DNA from: Collinsella sp.
GTDB taxonomy: Bacteria; Actinomycetota; Coriobacteriia; Coriobacteriales; Coriobacteriaceae
Direction: 5' to 3'
Length of the DNA: 25,136 bases
NCBI GenBank assembly: GCA_018382295.1
Contig: JAGZQF010000022.1
Location: 1 to 25,136, forward strand
Both the position numbers and the translations under genes were made by a program. Under the pieces are notes generated by a model, which was not told the DNA's origin, searched no databases, and was given only the letters and a program-made list of their open reading frames with translations. Below, piece after piece: positions 15,455-22,744 of the stretch (positions are counted from its first letter, which is position 1; each line of letters opens with the position of its first letter).

Positions 15455-15823
15455 ATGACCGACTGGAAGGCACTCGAGGACGCCGAGGACCACGCCTACT
15501 TCATGGCGGATCTCATGGACATCTCGCCCGAGAGCTTCACCCTCGAGGAGAAAAAGCAGATCCTGCGCGACATGATCGAGAGCTCCACCGCCATCGAGAA
15601 CGCGATGCGCGACGAGTTCACGGAGCTCGACGAGGTCACCCAGACCCGCCTGATAGACGACCTCGCGGCGGACAGACCCGAGGAGCCGGGAATGGTGGTA
15701 CGAGGTGCTCGTGGACGGCCCCAGGCACCGCGACTTCCCGACGTTTACCGACGGCCCGCGCCGGAGGCGGTAGCGACGGTGGCCCCCGTCCCGACAAAGG
15801 GGCGAGGGCCTCTCCTTGTGTAG
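15455..15823 (+). CDS. Small acidic phage-type protein, C-terminus probably frameshifted
   Basis: A 122-aa open frame, first gene after guaA. ATG 15455 has GGAGG and AAAGGAG upstream. The first 78 residues are acidic and helical (MTDWKALEDAEDHAYFMADL onward) and look coding. The rest (Arg/Pro/Ala-rich) does not. Near 15688-15690 a GGG run precedes a different frame that reads EWWYEVLVDGPRHRDF and stops at 15771-15773. Dropping one G would join the two, giving about 105 residues with a more protein-like end. I infer that the true product ended at 15773 and that a 1-bp insertion altered it. The function is not recognised. Confidence 0.6.
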   Translation: MTDWKALEDAEDHAYFMADLMDISPESFTLEEKKQILRDMIESSTAIENAMRDEFTELDEVTQTRLIDDLAADRPEEPGMVVRGARGRPQAPRLPDVYRRPAPEAVATVAPVPTKGRGPLLV

Positions 15824-15915
15824 ACCTTCGTGAAGCGACGGAACGCCTCGACGCCCTCGCCGCGCAGCGCCTCCCAGCGCTCCTCCTCGCTCGCGAACTC
15901 GCGCTCGTCACTCAT
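15745..15915 (-). CDS. Short third gene of the phage lysis cassette (remnant)
   Basis: A 56-aa frame starting at ATG 15915, which overlaps the stop codon of the holin-like gene by several bases. It begins MSDEREFASEEERWEALRGE, which looks coding, and ends in a Gly/Ala/Arg-rich tail overlapping the opposite-strand gene. The good N-terminus and poor tail suggest a truncated phage gene. Part of it (15825-15843) forms one arm of the inverted repeat that brackets this cassette. The function is unknown. Confidence 0.4.
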   Translation of the reverse strand: MSDEREFASEEERWEALRGEGVEAFRRFTKVYTRRGPRPFVGTGATVATASGAGRR

Positions 15916-16135
15916 CGGGACCACCGTCCGACGCCCTCGCCGCGCCGAGCTCCGCCATCACCGGCGACAGCACGGCCATCACGAGCGCCACCACGACCGC
16001 CCGCCACTCGGGCTCCAGCACCGCGCAACCCACGAGCATGTCCACGTTGGCCACGACCACGCCGAGCACGCCCTGAACGATTGTTCTCGCCAGGCGCCAC
16101 GGCCACTCGTTGGATGTCAGGAAAGCCTTCATCAT
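15908..16135 (-). CDS. Holin-like small phage membrane protein
   Basis: A 75-aa protein with two predicted membrane helices (about residues 17-35 and 44-63) and a short charged C-terminus. Size, topology and gene order (behind a coiled-coil membrane protein) fit a phage holin, which permeabilises the membrane for endolysin release. ATG 16135 (or the adjacent ATG 16132) overlaps the upstream stop as ATGA, so translation is coupled. No endolysin gene follows; only the 56-aa fragment is left. Family assignment rests on context and topology rather than a conserved motif. Confidence 0.65.
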   Translation of the reverse strand: MMKAFLTSNEWPWRLARTIVQGVLGVVVANVDMLVGCAVLEPEWRAVVVALVMAVLSPVMAELGAARASDGGPDE

Positions 16136-16347
16136 TGCCCCTTCCTCAGGTTGTCGATCTCCGCCTTAACGACGGCGATGTCCTGCTCCAGGGCGTAGGT
16201 GCGCTCGACGAGCCAGTTGCGCCTCTCGACCTGCCTCGTCAGGTTGTCGATCTTGACCTCCATGACCGCGCGGCTGCGCGAGTTGGACACGAGCACCCCG
16301 GCGAGGGTGAGAACCCCCGTCACGAGCGCCGCGACGACCGACTCCAT
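16132..16347 (-). CDS. Phage lysis-cassette membrane/coiled-coil protein
   Basis: A 71-aa protein. An N-terminal membrane helix (about residues 3-21) is followed by a coiled coil (28-70) with heptad-like spacing (AVMEVKIDNLTRQVERRN, YALEQDIAVVKAEIDNL). Very similar proteins sit directly upstream of holin genes in many Firmicutes and Actinobacteria prophages, in the style of XhlA. The ribosome site AAGGAGG lies just upstream of ATG 16347. It overlaps the holin-like gene by 4 bp. It probably supports or regulates the holin. The cassette is promoterless here apart from the shared upstream region 16348-16577. Confidence 0.75.
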   Translation of the reverse strand: MESVVAALVTGVLTLAGVLVSNSRSRAVMEVKIDNLTRQVERRNWLVERTYALEQDIAVVKAEIDNLRKGQ

Positions 16348-16474
16348 GCGCGCCTCCTTCCTCGAGCGGGAACGCCCCGCCCCTCGGGAGAAGTGTCCGA
16401 TGCGGTCACAAACGCCTATTTCTAGCTGCGGAAATGTTGCGAAGCGTCGCCTTCCGTCGCTTCACAAAGGAGTT

Positions 16475-16534
16475 CACACTCGAAGTGTGGATACCGTGAA
16501 TATAAGATTCTGACAATACGTAAAGATTCTTTAC
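16475..16534 (+). promoter_or_regulatory. Two small palindromes upstream of the XRE operon
   Basis: CACACT/AGTGTG (16475-16480/16484-16489) and GTAAAGA/TCTTTAC (16520-16526/16528-16534) are perfect inverted repeats in an AT-rich stretch. A TATAGA (16541-16546) follows and is a likely -10 box for the XRE gene at 16578. The second palindrome overlaps the -35 region, where a repressor would act. Confidence 0.5.
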
Positions 16535-16577
16535 ACATAGTATAGATGATGACAAGACGTTAAGAAGGAGGAGCAAG

Positions 16578-17063
16578 ATGGGGATGGCGGAGCAGGAAAA
16601 GATAAATCGCATGCAGAAGAACCTCTCCGTGATCAGGAACGTCGCGCGGTGGACAACAGAGCGCCTAGGCGAGGAGCTTGGGGTCTCAAGGCAGACGATC
16701 AACAGCCTAGAGCACAACAAAACAAAGATGACGAAGACGCAGTATCTTGCCCTGAGGGCGGTGTTCAACCATGAGGCTATGATCAGCGAAAACACTGCTC
16801 TCGCCCAGGTCATTCAGTCTCTGGTGGACGAACCGGTGGAGGAAGCTCTCTCCGACGAGACGGAAGAATCCAACGGCGCAGAAGACGAGGTGCAGATGGA
16901 CGCAATGGATGGAATGAGCGTGGCGACGAACGTGCTCGCCGATAGAAAGATGGCAGCGGCAATCGCGGAGGCACTGCCGACGGCAATGGCGGCGGCAATG
17001 CCACCGCTGACAAGTCTTGTTGTATTGCCAATCGTGAAGCAAATGATGAAAAGGGGGCGGTGA
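16578..17063 (+). CDS. XRE-family regulator with acidic linker and hydrophobic C-terminus
   Basis: A 161-aa protein. Residues about 14-65 are a Cro/C1-type HTH (RLGEELGVSRQTINSLEHNK is the recognition core). Residues 83-112 form an acidic linker. The last 40 residues are Ala/Met-rich and hydrophobic (TAMAAAMPPLTSLVVLPIV) and end in basic KQMMKRGR. That end resembles a membrane-associated tail, which is unusual for an XRE repressor. AAGGAGGAG precedes ATG 16578. It heads a plus-strand run with a single-pass membrane protein (3 bp between stop and start) and a small acidic protein. A phage lysogeny or moron module is a fair guess. Confidence 0.75.
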   Translation: MGMAEQEKINRMQKNLSVIRNVARWTTERLGEELGVSRQTINSLEHNKTKMTKTQYLALRAVFNHEAMISENTALAQVIQSLVDEPVEEALSDETEESNGAEDEVQMDAMDGMSVATNVLADRKMAAAIAEALPTAMAAAMPPLTSLVVLPIVKQMMKRGR

Positions 17064-17066
17064 AAC

Positions 17067-17435
17067 ATGCGTGAAAGAGATACGGTGGCAGTGGATGGCC
17101 GATCCGAGCGTGAAGAAGGCCCAAGAGCAAGAGGGCAAAAGGCACTAGCGTTCGTAAAGAGCCATGGGATAGAAATCGCATTTGGAGTTGGATGTCTGGT
17201 GCTGACGGTGGTATGCGTCAAACAGGGGAGAACAATTGAGCTCCAGAGAAAACTACTTGAAAAGAAAGACGCACTGCTGAGCGCGAAAGACTGGAGGATT
17301 CGCGACTTGACCGAGCTCTGCGCGGAAAAGGACAGGTGCCACCTGGAGCTAGCGTCGGCAGCCCTTAGAGACGGGTGCTCGGAAGGCGGAAGGACGTTGG
17401 CCGACTATCGATACCAACTCAGTGGTCAACTCTAA
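17067..17435 (+). CDS. Single-pass membrane protein with coiled coil
   Basis: A 122-aa protein with a basic N-terminus (1-33), one membrane helix (about 35-50, IEIAFGVGCLVLTVVCV) and a charged coiled-coil region (52-95) containing three cysteines in the downstream half. It starts 3 bp behind the XRE stop, with AAGGGGGCGG as ribosome site, so it is clearly the same operon. The topology rule predicts the basic N-terminus inside the cell. No family recognised. Confidence 0.65.
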   Translation: MRERDTVAVDGRSEREEGPRARGQKALAFVKSHGIEIAFGVGCLVLTVVCVKQGRTIELQRKLLEKKDALLSAKDWRIRDLTELCAEKDRCHLELASAALRDGCSEGGRTLADYRYQLSGQL

Positions 17436-17467
17436 ACCAAGAAAAGTAGAGTAGGAAAGGAAAAGAC

Positions 17468-17659
17468 ATGGGAAGGCGCAGAAACAACCCCGAGCTGGTA
17501 GAAGAGCTGATTGATAATCTGTGGACCCTAGACCACGATGACTGGGACGCGAAGTACGAGTCACTGAGCGGTAGCGACAAGCATAAGGTTGCAGGCGCGG
17601 TCAACGATATGGAAAAGGAGTACTTCGCCGACACGACCACGGACGATGACGACTGGTAG
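17468..17659 (+). CDS. Small acidic protein, third gene of the XRE operon
   Basis: A 63-aa strongly acidic protein (middle WTLDHDDWDAKYESL, end TTTDDDDW). AGGAAAGG lies upstream of ATG 17468, and the gene is 32 bp behind the membrane protein. Size and charge recall phage-encoded DNA mimics and anti-restriction or toxin-partner proteins, but no motif proves this. The function is unknown. Confidence 0.6.
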   Translation: MGRRRNNPELVEELIDNLWTLDHDDWDAKYESLSGSDKHKVAGAVNDMEKEYFADTTTDDDDW

Positions 17660-17667
17660 GGCGACGG

Positions 17668-18262
17668 CTAAAGAGGTCGCTTGACCCCGCCCCTCGCGCC
17701 GCCCAGCACGGCGGGCTCGTCCCGGGCCCCCTGCGGCGGCGCGCTCCTCGCTCTCGGGAAGGCCGGCGATCTTGCTTGCGCCAGCGGCTCATCTGCGTGG
17801 ACTCGTCGGCTCCGGCAGCGCCCGCGCTTGGCAGGCCCGTCGCGCCGGTCGGCGCCGGGGCGGCGGGTGCCGAGAAGAGCCAGGGCTCCGCGGCCTTGAG
17901 CTTCTCGATGTTGTTGTCGTGGTCTGCGAGAAGGGCGCGGGCGGCCTTGACGTTGCGCGCCCCCGCGAGCTGGAGCTCGAAGCCCACGCGCTCCTCGTCG
18001 CCGCGCCGGCGCAGCTCGTCCATCTCCGCGCACAGCTTCTCGGCGCCCTCGGCGGTCTTCGCGGCCTCCGCGATCTCGCTCTCGAGCTCGGCGATGCGAG
18101 CGTCGCGCTCGGCGAGCGCCGCCTCGTAGTCCTTGGGCGCCTGAGCGACGACGTCGCCGCCGTCATCTGCGTCGCCTGCTGCTGCGCCGCCTGGTCGCCC
18201 CGCGCCTGCGGCTCACCCGCGACCTGCGCCTGCGTGGCCGCGCCATCGTTCCCGTCACCCAT
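17668..18262 (-). pseudogene. Phage capsid scaffold protein (GP20 family), frameshifted
   Basis: A phage head scaffold gene broken by indels. ATG 18262 (AGGAGAAAGG upstream) starts an Ala/Gln-rich N-terminus (MGDGNDGAATQAQVAGEP). From about 18155-18213 onward the coding sense moves to another frame. That frame carries the coiled coil (YEAALAERDARIAELESE) and the GP20 hallmark GARNVKAARALLADHDNN, then LKAAEPWLF. Near 17765-17780 a second shift separates the WRK segment from IAGLPESEERAAA, and a last shift would reach the end GVKRPL at 17668. The first break fits a missing G, the second an extra C. In an intact phage, capsid and tail genes would follow. Here they are gone. Confidence 0.75.
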
Positions 18263-18296
18263 GAGAGGACCCGCCTTTCTCCTCGGGCGGGCAAAG

Positions 18297-18330
18297 AAGA
18301 TGCCCGCATCGTTTCCGATACGGGCATCTT
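18297..18330 (-). terminator. Rho-independent terminator between the restriction gene and the scaffold remnant
   Basis: AAGATGCCCG (18297-18306) pairs with CGGGCATCTT (18321-18330) with extra inner pairs. On the minus strand it is followed by CTTTGCCCG. It would end transcription of the restriction-modification operon. Confidence 0.75.
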
Positions 18331-18386
18331 CGAGGCTTGTCACGAACAGATGTATGACCAAGGCGAGGACATTTAAACCGATCCTA

Positions 18387-19424
18387 TTATTCCCTTGGGA
18401 ACTGATACTTCTCTTCGCCGTTTGATATGGAAATGGAGTGATTAGAGGCCTGTAGAGTTATAGAGCCTGGGGTACCATGAACTCCTCCTCTGGCAGCATT
18501 AATCGGAGGTTCGATGTACTTTTCAATAAACGTTGCCATTCCATGCTCGGCGTTATTCTTTAATAAAGCCCAAGCATCATCACCTACCGCACTTTCTCCG
18601 CCAGCCTCTGCATATGCTGCGCACAATTCCTCAAGCCTATTTGACGGAGTCGGATCGAATACTATCAACACTGGTGTAAATCCGGCAGCAGCTGCCTCTC
18701 GTGGGAAGGAAAGCTCCTCGCCAAAACGGCCCTGTCCACTTGCAGCGATTGTCATACGCATTTTCAGTTCATAGACCCTGCCCGTATCCTTAACATAGCA
18801 GTCTATCTGCCTGCCTTGAGATGTCGGCTCGCCTTCAGCGTTCAATCTATGGACAACAGAGTTGCTCGAACCCATCGACTCTCCTCCGAGACATGAGGCG
18901 ATGATGGGTTCGAACAGGTAGCCAGTTTCCTGTGCGCTTCTGTTGTCGAGATCAAAGCACAGCTTTCTCCAAGACATCCAAGAAAACAGGAGGCGAGATT
19001 CACAACGACCGTATTCCAACAAGCAACGCGGTCCAATTTGATCGGGAGTCGGAAACGGCTGACGGGATAGGATCCGATAATACTTCGCGCGACGCCTATA
19101 GAGTGTGGCTAGGTTCGAGAGGTAGTGATATTCCGGAGACGTGAGGTCGGTGACCCCGGCTTCCCGGAGAATATCTAGGGCAATCGCCTCACTTCTCGAA
19201 TCAAGCTGGGCAATATCATCAACAGTGATGTCGAAAAACGGTTTCTTTGCCACATGGTAAAGATCCTGGCCAAGCCATCGAGGAACATCGCCTTCGTGCA
19301 AATCAAGATGCGTCATAGCAGCTAATAGAGCGACTTCCTGAGGGGTAATCTCTACTAGAGTATCTCCTTGGCCATGCCGAGAAAAATGTCTGTAGAACTC
19401 ACGCTCAGATCCAGTTAGCTTCAT
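18387..19424 (-). CDS. Type II restriction endonuclease (ApaLI-like)
   Basis: A 345-aa protein directly behind a cytosine-C5 methyltransferase. A PD-(D/E)xK core is visible: GRQIDCYVK with Asp208, then RVYELKMRMT with Glu219 and Lys221, followed by IAASGQGRFGEELSFP. The segment around ELK and AASGQGR, and the region FTPVLIVFDPTPSNRLEEL, recall the ApaLI restriction-enzyme family (GTGCAC). I recall this from memory and could not search. ATG 19424 has AGGAGAGATAAGG upstream, and the gap to the methyltransferase is 11 bp, so they form an operon. The DNA is clearly more AT-rich than the core genes, which indicates acquisition. Confidence 0.75.
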   Translation of the reverse strand: MKLTGSEREFYRHFSRHGQGDTLVEITPQEVALLAAMTHLDLHEGDVPRWLGQDLYHVAKKPFFDITVDDIAQLDSRSEAIALDILREAGVTDLTSPEYHYLSNLATLYRRRAKYYRILSRQPFPTPDQIGPRCLLEYGRCESRLLFSWMSWRKLCFDLDNRSAQETGYLFEPIIASCLGGESMGSSNSVVHRLNAEGEPTSQGRQIDCYVKDTGRVYELKMRMTIAASGQGRFGEELSFPREAAAAGFTPVLIVFDPTPSNRLEELCAAYAEAGGESAVGDDAWALLKNNAEHGMATFIEKYIEPPINAARGGVHGTPGSITLQASNHSISISNGEEKYQFPRE

Positions 19425-19435
19425 CCTTATCTCTC

Positions 19436-20632
19436 CTAAAACAAAGTTGCCTGATTAATCGGGCAAAGGGTCTCTAGGTGTCGTTCCGTTCGCGCTAGCG
19501 CTGGGCTCTTGGCTCCAGCTTTCGTAAGCTCATACGAAATAAGACCGCTCTCGACTTCGCCGGCACTTCCGTCATCTGCATCCAGGATTGCCTCGGCGAG
19601 CAATTGGGCGAAAACGGGGGGAACGGCATTTCCAATTTGAAGAATGCGCTTACTCCGATTGCCGCAAAACGTATAGTCGTCGGGGAATGTTTGCACTCGC
19701 GCACACTCTCGTATCGTGAGCATCCGGTCACGCTCTGGATGAACGAATTCGCCGGGCGCCGCACTGGTAATCGTCAGGCAGGGTTCATCGTAGACAAGTC
19801 GTTTTAGGCCGGACGGAGCACCGCCTCTCTTCTCGGAGGGCGTGCCATCCATTACGCGACGATGTGCCCTCCGCTTAAATGAGTCATGCTGCAGGTCTTC
19901 AGGCAAGTCCTTCATGGACTGGCCCTGCTTTAGAGCGTGAATGCGCCGCAGTTTTATTCCGGTTTCAACTTTTGGCTCCTGGTCAAGAGAGGCATCGCTT
20001 ACATCCTCAAGATCACCGATTGCATCTCGAAGCGTAACCGACGAAGAGCGATAAATCTGTCCCGTTGCCGGGGTTGTGGGCGTAGGGTAGTTGAAACGCT
20101 TTCCCTCGCGATTTCCTACAAGGATTACGCGCTTTCGACGTTGGGGCACCGAATACTCCTGCATGTATACCTTCTTGATATAAACGGAGTATCCAAGCTC
20201 AGCCATCCGCTTCACTGCCTCGAATATGTACTCGCCTTTCGCGGTTGTAAGGATGCCCTCAACATTTTCCATCACGAACCATCGCGGCCGAAAAAAGCGT
20301 AAAGCATCAGCATAGTTTCTAACGAGCTTGTTCCTCGGATCATCCCAGAACCTCGATCCCGCTGAAGTAAAGCCTTGACAGGGAGGTCCACCGATAATGA
20401 TGTCTGGAGTTCCAATCACATCCGACAGTTCAAGAGAAAGCTGCTGAAAATCGCACGTTGCGAGATCCAGAACATGGGCACCGCCCAGATTTCTATTGTA
20501 CGTGTCAACCATAGTTGGTTGATTGTCATAAGCGGCAACAATATCAAAGCCCGCGCGAAGGAATCCGAGGTCCATTCCGCCGGCACCAGAGAACAAGCTA
20601 ATTGCCTTAATTGGCGCATCTGTCATTTTCAT
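19436..20632 (-). CDS. DNA (cytosine-5-)-methyltransferase, type II R-M
   Basis: A 398-aa C5-cytosine methyltransferase using SAM. Conserved motifs appear in order: I (LFSGAGGMDLGF), IV with the catalytic Cys (GGPPCQGFTSAG), VI (ENVEG), VIII (QRRKRVILVGN), then a variable target-recognition region, IX (RECARVQTFPDDY) and X (QIGNAVPP). ATG 20632 has AGGA upstream; a second ATG at 20626 is possible. It precedes the endonuclease, so protection is made before cleavage. The 233 bp upstream (20633-20865) are AT-rich and hold the presumed promoter. No Vsr-type repair gene or controller protein is seen. Confidence 0.93.
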   Translation of the reverse strand: MKMTDAPIKAISLFSGAGGMDLGFLRAGFDIVAAYDNQPTMVDTYNRNLGGAHVLDLATCDFQQLSLELSDVIGTPDIIIGGPPCQGFTSAGSRFWDDPRNKLVRNYADALRFFRPRWFVMENVEGILTTAKGEYIFEAVKRMAELGYSVYIKKVYMQEYSVPQRRKRVILVGNREGKRFNYPTPTTPATGQIYRSSSVTLRDAIGDLEDVSDASLDQEPKVETGIKLRRIHALKQGQSMKDLPEDLQHDSFKRRAHRRVMDGTPSEKRGGAPSGLKRLVYDEPCLTITSAAPGEFVHPERDRMLTIRECARVQTFPDDYTFCGNRSKRILQIGNAVPPVFAQLLAEAILDADDGSAGEVESGLISYELTKAGAKSPALARTERHLETLCPINQATLF

Positions 20633-20865
20633 TCACGTCCTGCGAGCTCGGTCAGTTTATCGGACGTGATTTTATCATCGCTAAAGCACCCCCAAATCTG
20701 TAATGGAGAATCGTCTGCATCAAAACAGTATGCAGGTTCCATTCCAACCAACAATGCCGAATATGTTGTAGCTACTATTTTATTCAATTAGCGATAAAAC
20801 ACGAGCTCCTACAACTGGGCCTCTATCGACTGGCAATCACCAACTTGCCGAACGGAATCGTGTCG

Positions 20866-22744
20866 TTAAAGTCGCCACGTAGTAGCGAGCTCTCGGTCGT
20901 AGCTCCTCGGCTGTTTCACGCGCTCAAGTCTTTCGACCTGAACTCGCGCCGGGTGCGTCGCCGCTGTTCCGCTCACGATGCAGCATCCTTGCGGCAGCAC
21001 GGGAATCATGCTCATGGACGCGCCGTCGATGAACGACACCGACTTCGCAATGGCCTTTAGGTCCTCGTCGTTTACGAGCCTGTGAATGAAGTAGTTGTGC
21101 ATCTGCGAGAGAATCGTCGGCGATATGTCGGCGGGGCGCTGGCTGCACACCGTGAGATACATGCCGAACTTGCGGCCCTCCTTGACAATCTCCTCGAAGG
21201 TCTCCAGCCGATAGTCTCTCCAGCTCTCGCTCTCGCGCTGTGAGGAGTAGGAAAGGATGTTGTGCGCCTCATCAATGATAAGATGAACGCTCGATTCGAG
21301 ATCGCTCTGCCCCCGTTTCTTCTGTTCCTCGTACAGGTATTTTGCTATGACAAGAGGGATGACTCGTTTCTGGTCCTGATTGACCTTGAGGAGCGAGAAG
21401 ACGACGACCGGGTTTTCTATTTCTTCGATCATGCCGTTCCCGCGAACCTCGAATAGCCTCCTAGATTCTTGGAGCTCTGATGAGTAACGACCAATCCAAG
21501 AGGAGATGTGCTCTCGGGTGATGCTTCCCCGACGCCACTGTTCCAGATAACGATAGTAAGCAAGGAAGGCGAGTAGCCTTGGCACATCGTTTGCCAGCGA
21601 TGTAAAATCTAGCCGCAAAGCGAGACAGTCTTCAAAGACTATAGGAACGTCTGTAGGGCTATTCAGATAGCCGTCGCTATCACCTTTATTTGTGTTGTGA
21701 ACAACCGCGCCCCGGTCGCGTGTCTCCAAGCAGTCGAGTGCGGCGGTGGAGTTTTCGAGCGCATCTCGATATGAAGATGAAGGAATCGCGAATGCCACCA
21801 GCCGTGCGAGGTCTGACCTCTGCTCTCCGAACGAAGGGGCGTTCCCACAGTAACCAGCGAGAAGATTCTCGAGCATCTTCTTAAGGTATACGCCCGGGAG
21901 ATTCTTCGCTCGGACTCGTTTTGCAGCGCTTATGCAGCGTGAGAGAAAGGGTTTCTGCGTTTTGTCCGTTGCGCGCGTGAGGATTGACCAGATGTCCACG
22001 TCAGAGTAGAAATCCTCTGGGACGGGAACCTTATCGCCAGCTGTTCGTGTATTGAGCTCAAACACGCTCTTCGAATCAGTCAGGATTCCGTCGTCAACAT
22101 ACTCACCGTTGAAGTCGATGAATACGAACTTGCTCTTGACGTTATCCGGCCCGACTCCATGATCAATTCCCTCGAAGCAGTCGCTATATACCTTGCATAG
22201 CGTATTCGACTTGCCCGAACCGGTGTTGCCGAAGACCCCGATGTGACTGGCGAACAGCGCGTTTGCGGGGAGGTATACGGAGGTGCCGTCGTGTCCCGCG
22301 AGGGTGCCCACGCGAAAGATGGGCTCGTCGGGTAATGTCGGCGAGTTAATCGATCCGAGTTCGTCAGCCGTGAGGAGATATGCTTTCGACTTGACGAGTG
22401 GAAGCGTTGAGATTCCCCTGTCGAATCTATCTTTGGACATGACTCCGAACACGGACACGTCCACGAATCGCTCTATCGTTTGCCCAGGAGCGACCCTGGA
22501 ATCAGCGGTTTCACGAATGACGCGGCTCTCCTGCTGGTAGTCGCCCTCGATGATGCCAATGACGTTGTCGTACCCACAGGGGATCTTAATGTACCCCCCC
22601 AACAGAAACGCCTCTCACCACCTCACCACGGAAGAAGGTATGGGCCTCGTTGGCATCGGCGTAGATGCGCACCTTCAGGCGCGCGCCGTGAACCTCGGAG
22701 ACCTCGCCAACGAGGAGGCTGTCATCTGCTACTCCGAAAGACAC
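20866..22744 (-). CDS. herA: HerA-like hexameric ATPase of the SIR2-HerA system, frame broken at a G7 tract
   Basis: HerA/FtsK-type DNA-translocase ATPase, which in SIR2-HerA systems forms a hexamer carrying SIR2 subunits. The ATPase part is complete: Walker A FGNTGSGKSN, Walker B VHLIIDEAHNIL, and VCSQRPADISPT. In the sequence as given the frame can open only at a TTG (22602). The natural N-terminus lies in the next frame: GTG 22744 (AGGGGG 6 nt upstream) reads MSFGVADDSLLVGEVSEVHG and on to GVSVGG, a HAS-barrel beginning. Removing one G of the run at 22594-22600 joins both into about 625 aa. The GTG lies 16 bp inside the sir2 gene. Reading 20866-22602 alone would give 578 aa lacking most of the HAS barrel. 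Confidence 0.85.
22594..22600 (-). repeat. Seven-G homopolymer in herA
   Basis: Seven C on the plus strand (G7 on the coding strand). Six G would give an uninterrupted frame (VSVGG then YIKIPCG); seven lead to a TAA three codons later. Confidence 0.9.

Larger units (their letters stand above)
15825..16470. repeat. 19-bp inverted repeat pair bracketing the lysis cassette
   Basis: The arm TTCCGTCGCTTCACAAAGG at 16452-16470 recurs as its reverse complement at 15825-15843 with one mismatch (18/19). The arms enclose the minus-strand lysis genes. Such a match is not expected by chance in 25 kb. It could mark an invertible segment, a duplication footprint or a recombination border. Confidence 0.55.

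Noticed and set aside
16132..16347. Coiled-coil lysis protein as a toxin-antitoxin component
   Set aside because: Membrane helix plus coiled coil and overlap with a holin-like gene fit a phage lysis cassette better.
17772..18425. Plus-strand open frame opposite the scaffold remnant
   Set aside because: The minus strand carries the GP20 hallmarks; the plus frame is Ala/Arg-rich noise.
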